Part shown: positions 1 to 9,385 of the stretch, in pieces
How positions within the stretch are numbered: the first letter of the stretch is position 1
Layout: each line of letters opens with the position of its first letter
Source of the DNA: Bacteriovoracaceae bacterium UBA6153
Lineage (GTDB): Bacteria; Bdellovibrionota; Bacteriovoracia; Bacteriovoracales; Bacteriovoracaceae
Direction: 5' to 3'
Assembly (NCBI GenBank): GCA_002428265.1
Contig: DIUR01000023.1
Location: forward strand, 310,001 to 374,000
DNA: 64,000 bases
Notes under the pieces: model-generated
Databases searched by the model: none
Seen by the model: only the letters and a program-made list of their open reading frames with translations
Told to the model about the DNA's origin: nothing
Program-made: the position numbers and the translations under genes

Positions 1-1110
1 ATGAGCGAGCTTCAGAAAAAACATAAAATGAGTATGCTATTTATCACTCACGATCTCTCTGTTGTTGCAGATATCGCTGATGAAGTGGCCGTTATGTTTA
101 GAGGAGATAAGGTAGAGCAAAAAACCTGTAACGAGTTATTTGAAAATCCAGAACATCCCTACACAAAAGGACTCCTTGCTTGTCGTCCTAAGCTAGACAG
201 GAATCCAAGAAGACTTCCTACGGTTGATGAAATATTAAAAGATGAAAAAGCATTCTACGCTGCACTTGTAGATTACAAAGTTGCTCGCGCTGTAGATGAA
301 GTGAAAAATCCGGTCATTCTTGAGCTTCAAGACCTTGAAAAATACTATCCGATTAAAGGTGGAATTTTTGGAACAAAAGTTAAAGACTTTAAAGCAGTTG
401 ACGGCGTTTCAATTAAAATCAGAAAAGGTAGAACTTTTGGATTAGTAGGAGAGTCAGGATGTGGAAAGACAACTCTTGGAAGAACGATTCTAAGATTGAT
501 TGAGCCGACTGCTGGAAAAATTATTTATCATGGAGAAAACATCCTTGAAAAAGATGCTAATGAGATGCGTGCTCTAAGGCGTAAAATGCAGATCATTTTC
601 CAAGACCCGTTCTCATCTCTTAATCCAAGAATGACTGTTGGAGATATCATCACTGAGCCTTTGGTTATTCATGATATCGGAACAAAAAAAGAAAGAATTG
701 AAACAGCTGCAAGACTTCTTGAAAAAGTTGGTCTGTCTGCTGATGCCCTTTCAAGATACCCGCACGAGTTTTCAGGTGGGCAAAGACAAAGGATTTGTAT
801 CGCGAGAGCGTTAACTCTTAATCCCGAGTTCTTAATTTGTGATGAATCTGTTTCAGCACTGGACGTTTCGGTTCAGGCACAGGTTTTAAATTTATTACAA
901 GATCTTCAGGATGAACTAGGTCTGACTTATATTTTTATTTCTCACGACCTTTCAGTAGTTAAGTACATGTCTGATGAAATTGCAGTAATGAACAGCGGGA
1001 AAATCGTTGAATTAGCTGATGCTGAATCAATTTATAACAACCCTCAAAATGTTTACACGCAGAAGTTAATCAGTGCGATTCCTAAAGGACACACTGGTCC
1101 GCTTTCATAA
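1..1110 (+). CDS. Dipeptide/oligopeptide ABC transporter ATP-binding protein, tandem ATPase (5' partial)
   Basis: ATPase of an Opp/Dpp-type peptide importer, acting on the cytoplasmic face of the membrane. The gene is cut by the window edge. Residues 1-60 are the tail of a first ABC domain (H-loop THDLS near 16-20, then the NPEHPYTKGLLA signature of the oligopeptide-ATPase C-terminal region). A second, complete ABC domain follows, with Walker A GESGCGKT at 150-157, signature FSGGQ at 257-261, Walker B LICDE at 278-282 and a switch HD later. The protein is therefore a DppD-DppF type fusion as in YejF/GsiA, and the ATG at position 1 is almost certainly internal. The N-formylglutamate amidohydrolase gene begins 23 bases downstream, so the two are probably co-transcribed. 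The transported substrate cannot be told from this fragment. Confidence 0.93.
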   Translation: MSELQKKHKMSMLFITHDLSVVADIADEVAVMFRGDKVEQKTCNELFENPEHPYTKGLLACRPKLDRNPRRLPTVDEILKDEKAFYAALVDYKVARAVDEVKNPVILELQDLEKYYPIKGGIFGTKVKDFKAVDGVSIKIRKGRTFGLVGESGCGKTTLGRTILRLIEPTAGKIIYHGENILEKDANEMRALRRKMQIIFQDPFSSLNPRMTVGDIITEPLVIHDIGTKKERIETAARLLEKVGLSADALSRYPHEFSGGQRQRICIARALTLNPEFLICDESVSALDVSVQAQVLNLLQDLQDELGLTYIFISHDLSVVKYMSDEIAVMNSGKIVELADAESIYNNPQNVYTQKLISAIPKGHTGPLS

Positions 1111-1133
1111 GTTGGTGAGGACAAGGAAGTTTT

Positions 1134-1829
1134 ATGAAACGATTTGTCCTCTTTACGTGTGAGCACGCAAGCCATGCGATTCCAGAAAAATATAAGCATT
1201 TATTTACGAATAAAGAAAAAATTCTTTTAACTCACCGTGGTTTTGATCACGGTACAAAAGAGTTGGGGAAAGCGTTAGGTAAAAGTTTTAATGCTCCAGT
1301 TGTGTATGGAAAATTCTCCAGGTTATTAGTTGATCTCAATAGAAGTAAAAGTCATAAAACGGCCTTTTCGGAAATGACTAAAGTTTTATCCAGGTCACAA
1401 AGAAGAGAAGTGCTTGCTGAGTTTCATTATCCGCATTGGAATGAAATAACGATGCTTATTGATCAGAAAATTAAGGCAGGCTTCCAGGTGATTCATATTG
1501 GTATTCATTCTTTTACGCCAGTACTTGATGGTGTTGTGAGAAATGCTGACATTGGTATTCTTTATGATTCACGAAGAAAAAAAGAAGCTGCTCAGTCGAT
1601 AAAATGGCAAAACGCATTCAGAGATCAGTGTAATTTAAGAGTCAGAAGAAATTATCCTTATGATGGAAAAATGGATGGGCTTAGTTCAGGAATGAGAAAG
1701 CTTTATTCACAGAAACAATACTTAGGGTGCGAGATTGAAGTTAATCACGCCATTTTGAAAACGCCAGCAGAGATTAAGGCAATGGAAAAACTTCTTGTCT
1801 CAACTCTAAAAAGTGTCTTAGATTTTTAA
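1134..1829 (+). CDS. N-formylglutamate amidohydrolase family protein
   Basis: Predicted zinc-dependent hydrolase of the N-formylglutamate amidohydrolase family (PF05013), which cleaves N-formyl-glutamate or related N-acyl amino acids. Family hallmarks are the N-terminal CEHAS motif (residues 9-13), HRGFDHG (34-40), a LVDLNRS stretch and a central IHIGIHSFTP segment. At 231 aa it is slightly shorter than HutG-type enzymes (about 260-270). AAGGAAG lies a few bases before the ATG and supports this start. It lies between a peptide-importer ATPase and a glutamine amidotransferase with short gaps, suggesting an amino-acid or peptide scavenging operon. No histidine-degradation genes are nearby, so the exact substrate is open. 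Confidence 0.85.
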   Translation: MKRFVLFTCEHASHAIPEKYKHLFTNKEKILLTHRGFDHGTKELGKALGKSFNAPVVYGKFSRLLVDLNRSKSHKTAFSEMTKVLSRSQRREVLAEFHYPHWNEITMLIDQKIKAGFQVIHIGIHSFTPVLDGVVRNADIGILYDSRRKKEAAQSIKWQNAFRDQCNLRVRRNYPYDGKMDGLSSGMRKLYSQKQYLGCEIEVNHAILKTPAEIKAMEKLLVSTLKSVLDF

Positions 1830-1840
1830 CAGGATTTATA

Positions 1841-2500
1841 ATGAAAGCTCTTATTATTCAGCATGAAGATTCTACGCCTCCAGGAAGCACATTAGAGTGG
1901 TTGGATAAAAATAACATTTCTTATAAGATTCATTTTTTTAAGACAGGCGATTTAGATAAAAACGAAAAGTTTGACTTGCTTGTGATCTGTGGTGGAAGTG
2001 CGAATGTAGATCAAGAAGCACTTCATCCATGGCTTGTGAATGAAAAACAATACATTCGCTCATCAATTGCTGATGGAGTTAAAATAGTCGGACTCTGTCT
2101 GGGAGGCCAGCTTCTCTCGGAAGCTCTGGGTGGAAATGTTTTTAAAGCACCAATATGGGAAGTGGGCTGGCAAAAAGTACGTCTTCTTGAAAACAATTCT
2201 GAGATGACTGTATTTCAATGGCACGGTTATCAATTCACCACGCCTCCTGGGTCACAAAAAATCGCTGAGAGCGCAGGATGTCCTCACCAGGCATTTACTC
2301 ATGGGAAAAATATAATCGCATTTCAGTTTCACCCGGAATCAACAGTGAAGTGGGTCGAAGAGTGTGCGGCCGATCCGGATTTACCAGTTGTCGATACTTA
2401 TGTTCAAACGAGCTCTGCCATGCTGGAAGGAATGACTCATCAGAAGGGCATGCAGAAGTGGTACTTTGAAAAACTAGATTTAATCTTTTTGGGATTTTAG
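1841..2500 (+). CDS. Type 1 glutamine amidotransferase (GMP synthase-like)
   Basis: Class I glutamine amidotransferase domain protein of 219 aa. The triad is visible: nucleophile Cys86 in the elbow GLCLGGQ, and His164/Glu166 in FQFHPEST. Stand-alone GATases of this type are often annotated as GMP-synthase-like, and some act as gamma-glutamyl hydrolases of polyamines or of glutamate conjugates. It starts 11 bases after the N-formylglutamate amidohydrolase stop, so co-transcription is likely. Its last 21 bases overlap the 3' end of the convergent DMT transporter gene. The true substrate is not known from sequence. Confidence 0.85.
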   Translation: MKALIIQHEDSTPPGSTLEWLDKNNISYKIHFFKTGDLDKNEKFDLLVICGGSANVDQEALHPWLVNEKQYIRSSIADGVKIVGLCLGGQLLSEALGGNVFKAPIWEVGWQKVRLLENNSEMTVFQWHGYQFTTPPGSQKIAESAGCPHQAFTHGKNIIAFQFHPESTVKWVEECAADPDLPVVDTYVQTSSAMLEGMTHQKGMQKWYFEKLDLIFLGF

Positions 2501-3349
2501 AAAATCTAAACTCACGGCCAGAGCTGAGATAGAAATAATAGCAGCACCAATCCATTGGCCTGGACTTAATCGGTCTCCAAGCAGCCAGTAAGCAAACATT
2601 GCAGAGAATGCTGACTCCAGCAAAAAGAGAATACTAATCATTGATGGAGAAATTTTAAGCTGGGCCTTTATTTGTAAAAAATAAGCGAGCAAAGTTGAAC
2701 CAAAGATTAATGAAAAGAGACCTAACACAGACTTAGTAGAGTAGTTCCCGCTAAAATCATGTTTAATAAAAAAGTAGAATGGAGCTGTGAAAATCGCTCC
2801 CCACATCAACTGAAAGGCATTCAGGTAAAATGTTTTTATTTTTGATTTATCAAGCCTATCAATTGAGATGATATGAGCACTGGCAAAAAAAGCAGCGGCC
2901 AGCATGGCGGCTTCACCTTTACCGATCGTGATTTCTTTACTTTTCATCATCAGCACAGAACCTACCAAACCAAGCACAATCCAAAGCATTTGTTTTTTAG
3001 GAAGGTGCTTTTTATAGAGAACATACTCCATGACAGGAATCATGATGATATAAAGAACGAAAAGAAATCCGCCTTCTGTGGCGGTTGTATACTGCAAACT
3101 AAAGATTTGAAAAATAATTTCCAAGCTTAAGAATATTGATGGAATAAAAGCGATGGAAAAATAAGATTTTAGAAGCTCTCTTTTCTCAAGTATCAGAAAA
3201 ATAATAAGGCCAGATAATCCAGCAATTAAAAAGCGGTATAAAAAGATTTGAATCCAGGTAAGGGATTCAAGGGCCCAGATGCTGGCAACAAAGCCAAAAC
3301 CCCAGATGAGATTGGCCAAAAGGATTTCTAAAACAGGTAAAATAGTCAT
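2480..3349 (-). CDS. DMT superfamily (EamA) transporter
   Basis: Inner-membrane permease of 289 aa with about ten hydrophobic segments arranged as two EamA repeats. It opens with ILLANLIWGFGFVAS, the typical first helix, and the second repeat carries the LxxLESAFSAMFAYWLLGDRLSPGQWIGA signature near the C-terminus. Members export amino acids, metabolites or drugs, and the substrate here cannot be assigned. It is convergent with the glutamine amidotransferase gene (21-base overlap) and has its own promoter side toward 3350-3410. Confidence 0.88.
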   Translation of the reverse strand: MTILPVLEILLANLIWGFGFVASIWALESLTWIQIFLYRFLIAGLSGLIIFLILEKRELLKSYFSIAFIPSIFLSLEIIFQIFSLQYTTATEGGFLFVLYIIMIPVMEYVLYKKHLPKKQMLWIVLGLVGSVLMMKSKEITIGKGEAAMLAAAFFASAHIISIDRLDKSKIKTFYLNAFQLMWGAIFTAPFYFFIKHDFSGNYSTKSVLGLFSLIFGSTLLAYFLQIKAQLKISPSMISILFLLESAFSAMFAYWLLGDRLSPGQWIGAAIISISALAVSLDFLKSQKD

Positions 3350-3410
3350 TTCTCTTAAATATATGAGGAAGCCCTAATGGGCAATCATAAAATGAGTCAA
3401 TTAAAGAGGA

Positions 3411-3671
3411 TTATGACTTAAGAATACACTCGTAAGAGACTTGCTCAGAACCTGTATTGTATTTAACGATATCTCTAGAGCAAGTAATTATGCCGTTGTC
3501 GTGTCTTGTGACTGTATCTATTGAAAGCCCAGTGGTTCTGGCACCTGATGTATATTCATACTGGCCAGCAAGATCATTAAAAAGCCTCTGGGCCTCAACA
3601 CCTGTAACTTTAACGTCTGCCATTGCAGTAAGTGATAGAGTCATAGCAATAAGTGCAAGTAGCTTTTTCAT
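3411..3671 (-). CDS. Small secreted protein, unknown function
   Basis: An 86 aa protein with a clear signal peptide (KKLLALIAMTLSLTAMA, cleavage near residue 18) and a mature part of about 68 residues. The mature part contains two cysteines (in TCSRD and YECIL) that could form one disulfide. No family was recognised. The downstream divergent gene at 3813 also encodes a small exported protein, so this belongs to a group of exported proteins at 3.4-5.6 kb. Confidence 0.7.
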   Translation of the reverse strand: MKKLLALIAMTLSLTAMADVKVTGVEAQRLFNDLAGQYEYTSGARTTGLSIDTVTRHDNGIITCSRDIVKYNTGSEQVSYECILKS

Positions 3672-3812
3672 AAGGGCTCCAGGGATTGATCTTTTTTTTC
3701 ATTATGCATGAATTTGGAACACTCAGATGAAAGTAAGTAATTTTTACAGAAGAGCACAAAAAAATTTAGGCAATGCTATCTTTGGATAACTATTTTAACA
3801 AAGGATACTACC

Positions 3813-4442
3813 ATGAAAAAAGTTACTTTAAGCGTATGCCTACTGGCCTTATCAGTCTCAACTATTGCGAGTGCAGGCGTAAGACTTAATAAAGATACAC
3901 CCGCATACGGAGAGATTACATTGATCGTAACAGGTGACGATGCTCGTATTATTTCAGAAATAGTAAGTGATAGGTCTTCTCTTGAAGCTAAGGCCGATGC
4001 AAAAGATTTAAGTAACATTCGTTCAGTATCTTGTGGGATGAATGACTGCACAGTTATTGTTGATGGTGATGCAAAAACAAATAAAGATACAGAAGAGTAC
4101 TATTCTAGCAGTTTTAATAAGCAGCTTCTTGCTCTAAAGGATTCTGAAAGACTTGTGACTGCTCCGACAATGGGTAAAGGATATGATGGTGGAACGAATA
4201 CTTATGATGCAAAAGTCTTAAGAGCTATTCTTGAGAACAACCAATCGTTAAACACAAAAATTACTCGTTATAGCACTTCTAAAATTGGTAAAGGTGGAGA
4301 TAGTGGAGTTGTTCCATTATTTAAAATTGAGTGGAAACTGAGCTCGCTCAATATCACTTGTTACTCAACTCTTTATACGGATATGGGTGAAGTAAATAGA
4401 GTTCACGAATCATGTTCAGTTTCAGCTGTTGGATCTCTTTAA
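3813..4442 (+). CDS. Secreted protein, unknown function
   Basis: A 209 aa protein with a signal peptide (KKVTLSVCLLALSVSTIASA, cleavage near 21). The mature region has paired cysteines (SCGMNDC and later ITCYS and ESCSV) consistent with two disulfides in the envelope. A good ribosome site (AAAGGA) lies upstream of the ATG. A strong intrinsic terminator follows the stop at 4468-4495, so the gene is probably monocistronic. No family was recognised. Confidence 0.75.
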   Translation: MKKVTLSVCLLALSVSTIASAGVRLNKDTPAYGEITLIVTGDDARIISEIVSDRSSLEAKADAKDLSNIRSVSCGMNDCTVIVDGDAKTNKDTEEYYSSSFNKQLLALKDSERLVTAPTMGKGYDGGTNTYDAKVLRAILENNQSLNTKITRYSTSKIGKGGDSGVVPLFKIEWKLSSLNITCYSTLYTDMGEVNRVHESCSVSAVGSL

Positions 4443-4467
4443 TTATTAAAAAAATGAACAATTCTTG

Positions 4468-4495
4468 GCCTGCATGTAAATGCAGGCTTTTTTTT
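4468..4495 (+). terminator. Intrinsic terminator after the 3813-4442 gene
   Basis: Perfect 8 bp stem GCCTGCAT / ATGCAGGC with a 4-base loop, followed at once by eight T residues. It sits 25 bases after the stop codon. Confidence 0.92.
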
Positions 4496-4632
4496 GCCTT
4501 TTTTTCATTTCTAGATAATTGATTTTTGGTGAAGATAAAATTTTTGAGTATGTAAAATTTTCTCAGGCCGTACCAAAATCATTCATAATCAAGCACTCTT
4601 ATTTAAAATATTCTTTTTATTAAAGAGGCCAT

Positions 4633-5628
4633 ATGGGCAAACTATTATTCATTTCACTTTTGGTAACATCTTTTGGACTTCAAGCAGCTGAAACAGATCA
4701 GTATTATGCTTCTAAGGCCATTATTAGAGACTCTAGTAATGAGATGAATGGATTCTTTCATGAAAGGATTCAAGTGGCACTTGATAAGGTTAATGAAAAG
4801 AGACAAGCAATTTCATGCAGACTGGTTGCTAAAGAAGTTCTTACTCAGGTCTTGGGAGAGTTCAGTGTTGTTGATTATGCAAAAAGTAAATCATTCAGCA
4901 AGGTCAGTGTGTTTACCCAAAAATCTCCTCTGGTTGACAGGTATCCAGATGAATCTGTTTCAGAGAGCGACTATCGTGCAACTTCAGTTTATAGAAACCG
5001 TCCATTCCCATTAAATGTTGTTGGAGTTGCAAGAACCCTGAATATTAATGGAATTTATATTGGTACAGATAAAATGGGACACTTTTCAATCGTAGGAAAG
5101 GCCTATTATACAAACTTCCTGGAAGCTCTAGATAAAGGGATGACTGAGGATGAAGCTTTAAATGAGGCGATGAGAAAAGGGTATAATCAAGAGATTGCGA
5201 TTTTAGGTTATACAATTGGTGGAACTCTTTCTTTTGCTGATCTGGAAGCAAACTATCAAGGCTATTTATTCGGAAGAAACATGTGTGATGGCGAGAATCC
5301 ACACTTGGTGAAAAAGAATGATATGTGGATCCAAAACCCTGCGAATATTTTTGATATAAGAAAATATGTTAATCCAAAATACGATGAAGCTTATAATCCA
5401 AATTTCTGGAATGGCAGAGTATGGAAACATATGGAAGGTGAAATCGTAGTCGCTCATTGCCGAAATAGTATTGAGCCAGCTTACCTCGCTAGAGTTGCTT
5501 ATTATAAGACGATTGAAAAGCAGTCTTATAATGATATTTATCTTGAAAAGTTTTTAGCGACTAAAGGAAAATACGATCGCAATAAGCAGTTATTGAGTAA
5601 AAACGTTAAATGTTCTGATTATTTATAA
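4633..5628 (+). CDS. Exported protein with DKxGH motif (YfiM/DUF2279-like), unknown function
   Basis: A 331 aa exported protein with a signal peptide (GKLLFISLLVTSFGLQAA, cleavage near 19). The middle carries GTDKMGHFSIVGKAYY, which resembles the DK-x-x-HF motif of YfiM/DUF2279-type envelope proteins, followed by a Gly-rich helix-like segment (AILGYTIGGTLSFADLEANYQG). The C-terminal third is Tyr/Asn-rich. The last six bases overlap the stop of the convergent alpha/beta hydrolase gene. The family link rests on the motif alone and is tentative. Confidence 0.72.
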   Translation: MGKLLFISLLVTSFGLQAAETDQYYASKAIIRDSSNEMNGFFHERIQVALDKVNEKRQAISCRLVAKEVLTQVLGEFSVVDYAKSKSFSKVSVFTQKSPLVDRYPDESVSESDYRATSVYRNRPFPLNVVGVARTLNINGIYIGTDKMGHFSIVGKAYYTNFLEALDKGMTEDEALNEAMRKGYNQEIAILGYTIGGTLSFADLEANYQGYLFGRNMCDGENPHLVKKNDMWIQNPANIFDIRKYVNPKYDEAYNPNFWNGRVWKHMEGEIVVAHCRNSIEPAYLARVAYYKTIEKQSYNDIYLEKFLATKGKYDRNKQLLSKNVKCSDYL

Positions 5629-6828
5629 ATGAATTGAGGTCTTGAGTGCGCAAGCATTCAGGGCCTTTTTAAATTCGTCCTGATTTCCTTTTAAGATTTC
5701 CATCCATAATTGATTTGAACAATCTGCTAAATTCGTTGATAAGGCCGTGTGTCCGCCTTTTAAGACTTTGATTAACATTTTTGAACCCGTTTGATTATCA
5801 AAGTGATACTGAGCTTGTGCTGGAGGAGTCACTGGGTCTTGTTGCCCGCTAAAATAATAAGTAGGTGCTTTGATCTGAAAGTGTTTTGAGTCAAAAGGTT
5901 TATCGAATACAGTATCAGAGCATAGCCTGTCGTTAGTCGCAATAAGGTCACCATTCACCCAATCGTAATCATATTTTACATCGCGCACATCAGGAACAAA
6001 TTCCCTGCAGGCAATTTGTTTGTAAATACGTTTTTTCATTTCAGTTGGAGGTGCTGTCATCGGCTTGATTCTGTATGAGAGGCCTTCAAGTTCATTTGCG
6101 CGGGAGCTATCTGCAAATAGCATAAGCTCATCGACTGCGTAATCAACTCCAACCGGTAGCGTTCCATTAATCAAGATGGCACTGATCCATGCAGACCACT
6201 CTTTTGTCGTTAATCCAAAAGGTATTTTTTTCTTAAGGCTTTTTTGAAGAGATAGTGGTAGTTGTGCTTTTACTTCTTTCCATCTCTCCAAAGTTCCATT
6301 CACATATTCATCAGCTTCATAAGCTCGTCCAATCACTCCTTCAAGAATAACGGCTTCAGGCGCCTTGATGTTTTGTGCTTCGGCCATAGATGCAGTCATT
6401 GTCGCAACCAAAGTTCCGTAAGAGATCCCATGGATAAAATATTTTTTAGGTTTAAGAGTTTTAATAATGGCCAGAATATCTTTAGCAATAGCTTCAGATG
6501 TTAAGCTCTCCGTTGGTAAATGAGGATTCTCATTGCAGCCCATTCCTCGAGGATCAGTTCTTACAACTGAGAAATCGTAAGGGTAAGAAAGAGGCATCTC
6601 CATTGACGTCTGGCCTGGGCCTCCAGGAACAAAAATGAGTAATGGAGCATCGAGATCTTCACGTTCACTTACACTAAACCTGTAGGTGAATGTCGGAGTA
6701 GGTTGGTCGTGATAAACAGGAAGTTCAATTTTATGAACAGCTGCACTGTTGCATCTTGAAGGGAGCTTAACTTCTGCATAAGAAGTCGCCATAATGGATA
6801 GAGCAAGTGCTAAAGATTTGTAAATCAT
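5623..6828 (-). CDS. Secreted alpha/beta hydrolase (TAP/proline iminopeptidase-like)
   Basis: Exported serine hydrolase of 401 aa. A short signal peptide (residues 1-18) precedes an alpha/beta-hydrolase fold. The oxyanion-hole motif PGGPGQ is at 68-73, the nucleophile elbow GISYGT places Ser136, and the acid and histidine lie in SGQQDPVTPP and GGHTALST near the C-terminus, as in tripeptidyl aminopeptidase/proline iminopeptidase proteins. Export plus a TAP-like architecture suggests a role in peptide digestion outside the cytoplasm. It is convergent with the upstream exported-protein gene (6-base overlap). The exact specificity is not determined. Confidence 0.85.
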   Translation of the reverse strand: MIYKSLALALSIMATSYAEVKLPSRCNSAAVHKIELPVYHDQPTPTFTYRFSVSEREDLDAPLLIFVPGGPGQTSMEMPLSYPYDFSVVRTDPRGMGCNENPHLPTESLTSEAIAKDILAIIKTLKPKKYFIHGISYGTLVATMTASMAEAQNIKAPEAVILEGVIGRAYEADEYVNGTLERWKEVKAQLPLSLQKSLKKKIPFGLTTKEWSAWISAILINGTLPVGVDYAVDELMLFADSSRANELEGLSYRIKPMTAPPTEMKKRIYKQIACREFVPDVRDVKYDYDWVNGDLIATNDRLCSDTVFDKPFDSKHFQIKAPTYYFSGQQDPVTPPAQAQYHFDNQTGSKMLIKVLKGGHTALSTNLADCSNQLWMEILKGNQDEFKKALNACALKTSIHL

Positions 6829-6988
6829 ACGAGGAAGAATGCATTATAGAGGCCTATTATGAACTTTTTTAAATCAATTATTTAAGCCAACGGCAATGTC
6901 CATCTTTTTGACAGGTGTATGGATAATTGCAATTTCAGATCTCTCCAAGCTAAACTATCTTTAGTCATCATTATTTTGGAGTTATTTT

Positions 6989-8605
6989 ATGAGTGAGTTC
7001 ATCCAGCGAGGAGCAGTACTACAGAATCAATTTACAAGCGATGTCGCCCTAGTAAATTTGATTCAGAATATTATTCCTTCAAAGCATTTACCGGAAGTGA
7101 CAGATGAGCTTACGAAATTAGGCGAGAGAGTTATTACAGATGTTTTAGCAATGGCAAAAAGTGCAGAAGCTCATCCGCCAGAATTAGTAAATTTTGATTC
7201 TTGGGGAAATAGAATTGATGAAGTCATTGTAAACCGTGGATGGACTGATCTTCATAAAGTAAGTGCCGAAGAAAAAATTGTCAGCACAGGATACGCTCGA
7301 AAATATGGAGCACATTCACGAATTGTTCAATTCGCAAAATTGTATTTGTTTCATCCTTCTAGCGCTTTTTATTCTTGTCCATTAGCGATGACTGATGGAG
7401 CAGCTAAACTCATTGAGACCTATGCACCTAAACAGCTCTCAGCTGCCTTTGATCACTTAACCAGCTCAGAGCCATCAAAGTTTTGGACATCGGGCCAGTG
7501 GATGACTGAAAGATCCGGCGGCTCTGATGTTTCACATACTGAAACGATTGCTAGAAAAATGAATGGTGAATGGAGACTCTTTGGAACGAAATGGTTCACC
7601 TCTGCCATCACTAGTGAAATGTCTATGGCCTTGGCGAGAATTGAAGGTGAAAAAGGAAATGTCGTTGAAGGCAGCAGGGGGCTCTCACTTTTTTATATTG
7701 AAATAAGAAACGGTGAGGGAAAATTAAATAACATTGAAGTTTTAAGACTAAAAGACAAATTAGGGACAAAAGCTCTTCCAACTGCAGAGCTAAAACTCAA
7801 TGGCACTCGTGCAGAGTTAGTTGGGAATATCGGCGATGGAGTTAAGCAGATTTCTTCAATGTTTAATGTCACGAGATTATATAACTCAGTCACTTCAGTT
7901 GCGGCCTTCAGAAGAATTTTAGCACTGGCCAGTGATTACTCTTCAAAGAGAATGGCGTTTGGTAAATTGATAGCTGAGCACACTTTAAATGCGCAGGTAT
8001 TAAAAGAGGCCAGTGCTCAGTTTAATGGCTGCTTTCATTTTACTTTTTTAATCGCTGAGATTTTTGGACAAGAAGAAGTTTTTACAGATCAAAATAATCT
8101 CTCTCTTGATAAGGAGGAGCTTAATAAAATTTTAAGAATGCTCACGCCGGTATTAAAACTCTACACTGCCAAAAAGACTGTCTTGTGGACGAGCGAGCTT
8201 TTGGAAGTTTTTGGTGGAGTCGGCTACATTGAAGATAGTGGCATTCCTGTTATGTATAGAGATAACCAGGTTTTTTCAATCTGGGAAGGAACGACTAATG
8301 TTTTAAGTCTAGATTTATTAAGAGCGCTTAAAAAAGATCAGTCGTGGAGTGTTTTAGTTAAATTCTTAAAACAAGAAATGGCAAAGATGAAAGATAGTCA
8401 CTTAAAAGTGACAATTGAAAAGGCCTTAGAAAATCTTAATCAGGATATTATCGGCGTCTCGCAAAAAGGTGACGCGGCAATGGAAGCTGAGGCACGTCAT
8501 CTGGCCTTTAAAATAGGCGATTTGATGTCAGCGTTCTCATGGCTCAGGTCAAATTCAGATGACACTGAGTTATTGGAATATTTTACTTTCAAAAAATTTC
8601 GATAA
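6989..8605 (+). CDS. Acyl-CoA dehydrogenase family protein (AidB-like)
   Basis: Flavoprotein of 538 aa in the acyl-CoA dehydrogenase superfamily, longer than the usual 380-400 aa and with the AidB-like layout. The FAD/substrate region WMTERSGGSDVSHTETIA, the W-F-T-S beta-domain motif (GTKWFTSA) and the C-terminal motifs FGGVGYIEDSGIPVMYRDNQ and WEGTTNVLSLDLLRAL are clear. AidB-type members bind FAD and sometimes DNA and respond to alkylation damage, while others oxidise acyl-CoAs. TTTTGGAG before the ATG supports the start. The glutathione peroxidase gene follows after 60 bases. Confidence 0.88.
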   Translation: MSEFIQRGAVLQNQFTSDVALVNLIQNIIPSKHLPEVTDELTKLGERVITDVLAMAKSAEAHPPELVNFDSWGNRIDEVIVNRGWTDLHKVSAEEKIVSTGYARKYGAHSRIVQFAKLYLFHPSSAFYSCPLAMTDGAAKLIETYAPKQLSAAFDHLTSSEPSKFWTSGQWMTERSGGSDVSHTETIARKMNGEWRLFGTKWFTSAITSEMSMALARIEGEKGNVVEGSRGLSLFYIEIRNGEGKLNNIEVLRLKDKLGTKALPTAELKLNGTRAELVGNIGDGVKQISSMFNVTRLYNSVTSVAAFRRILALASDYSSKRMAFGKLIAEHTLNAQVLKEASAQFNGCFHFTFLIAEIFGQEEVFTDQNNLSLDKEELNKILRMLTPVLKLYTAKKTVLWTSELLEVFGGVGYIEDSGIPVMYRDNQVFSIWEGTTNVLSLDLLRALKKDQSWSVLVKFLKQEMAKMKDSHLKVTIEKALENLNQDIIGVSQKGDAAMEAEARHLAFKIGDLMSAFSWLRSNSDDTELLEYFTFKKFR

Positions 8606-8665
8606 AATGTGCCATAGTTAAAATTTTCGTCTTATAATGGGCTTCAAAACAGGAGGGGCTTTAAT

Positions 8666-9217
8666 ATGACGACTCAAAATTTATACCAATACACAATGAA
8701 GACTATTACTGGTCAGGAAAAGAAACTTGAAGACTATAAAGGCAAGGTTCTTCTAGTCGTTAACGTTGCTTCAAAATGTGGACTTACTCCACAATACGAT
8801 GGCCTAGAAAAAATTTACAAAGAATACAAAGACAAAGGTTTTGAGGTTCTAGGATTTCCAGCTAATGAGTTTGGTGCTCAAGAGCCAGGAACAAGCAATG
8901 AGATTCAAGAGTTCTGCCGCTCAAATTTTGGAATTGAATTTCCAATGTTTGAAAAAATTGTTGTTAAAGGTGCCAACCAACACCCACTTTATAAGTATCT
9001 GACAGAGACAAAAAGAGAAGCTCGTTTAAAAGAAGACAGCAAACTAATGCCACTTCTTAAAGAGAAGAATCTTCTTACTGGGGATTCTCACGATATTAAG
9101 TGGAACTTTGAAAAATTCTTAATTGGTAAAAATGGTGAAGTTCTGGAGAGATTTTCTCCAGATGTCGCTCCAGAAGATACAATGATTAAGACTAGTATCG
9201 AAAAAGCTCTTAGTTAA
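8666..9217 (+). CDS. Glutathione peroxidase family thiol peroxidase
   Basis: Thiol peroxidase of 183 aa that reduces hydrogen peroxide and lipid peroxides with glutathione or thioredoxin. The peroxidatic Cys38 lies in the signature NVASKCGLTPQY, the second motif is GFPANEFGAQEPG (containing the active-site Gln) and the catalytic Trp is in IKWNFEKFL. This is the cysteine form, as usual for bacteria. An AGGAGG ribosome site precedes the ATG. It probably protects against oxidative stress together with MsrB and glutaredoxin elsewhere in the window. A weak hairpin lies after the stop. Confidence 0.95.
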   Translation: MTTQNLYQYTMKTITGQEKKLEDYKGKVLLVVNVASKCGLTPQYDGLEKIYKEYKDKGFEVLGFPANEFGAQEPGTSNEIQEFCRSNFGIEFPMFEKIVVKGANQHPLYKYLTETKREARLKEDSKLMPLLKEKNLLTGDSHDIKWNFEKFLIGKNGEVLERFSPDVAPEDTMIKTSIEKALS

Positions 9218-9238
9218 TTTTCTCTCATATTATTGATA

Positions 9239-9260
9239 GGCGCTGAGTACTTACAGCGCC
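9239..9260 (+). terminator. Candidate hairpin after glutathione peroxidase gene
   Basis: Perfect 7 bp inverted repeat GGCGCTG / CAGCGCC with an 8-base loop, 22 bases after the stop. It lacks a clean T tract, so it may be a weak terminator or a 3' stabiliser. Confidence 0.5.
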
Positions 9261-9385
9261 TATACTCTTAGCATATGTCTAAAATCTAGACAGCCCAAAA
9301 TATGTATAAGCTTGAAATCAAAAGCATTCTTTAAAGGCCCTAGACTTGCATTTATCTAGGGATATTTAGACTTTTAAGAAAGGCA

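Noticed and set aside
9239..9260. Strong terminator after glutathione peroxidase
   Set aside because: The hairpin is perfect but no T tract follows, so only a weak call was kept.
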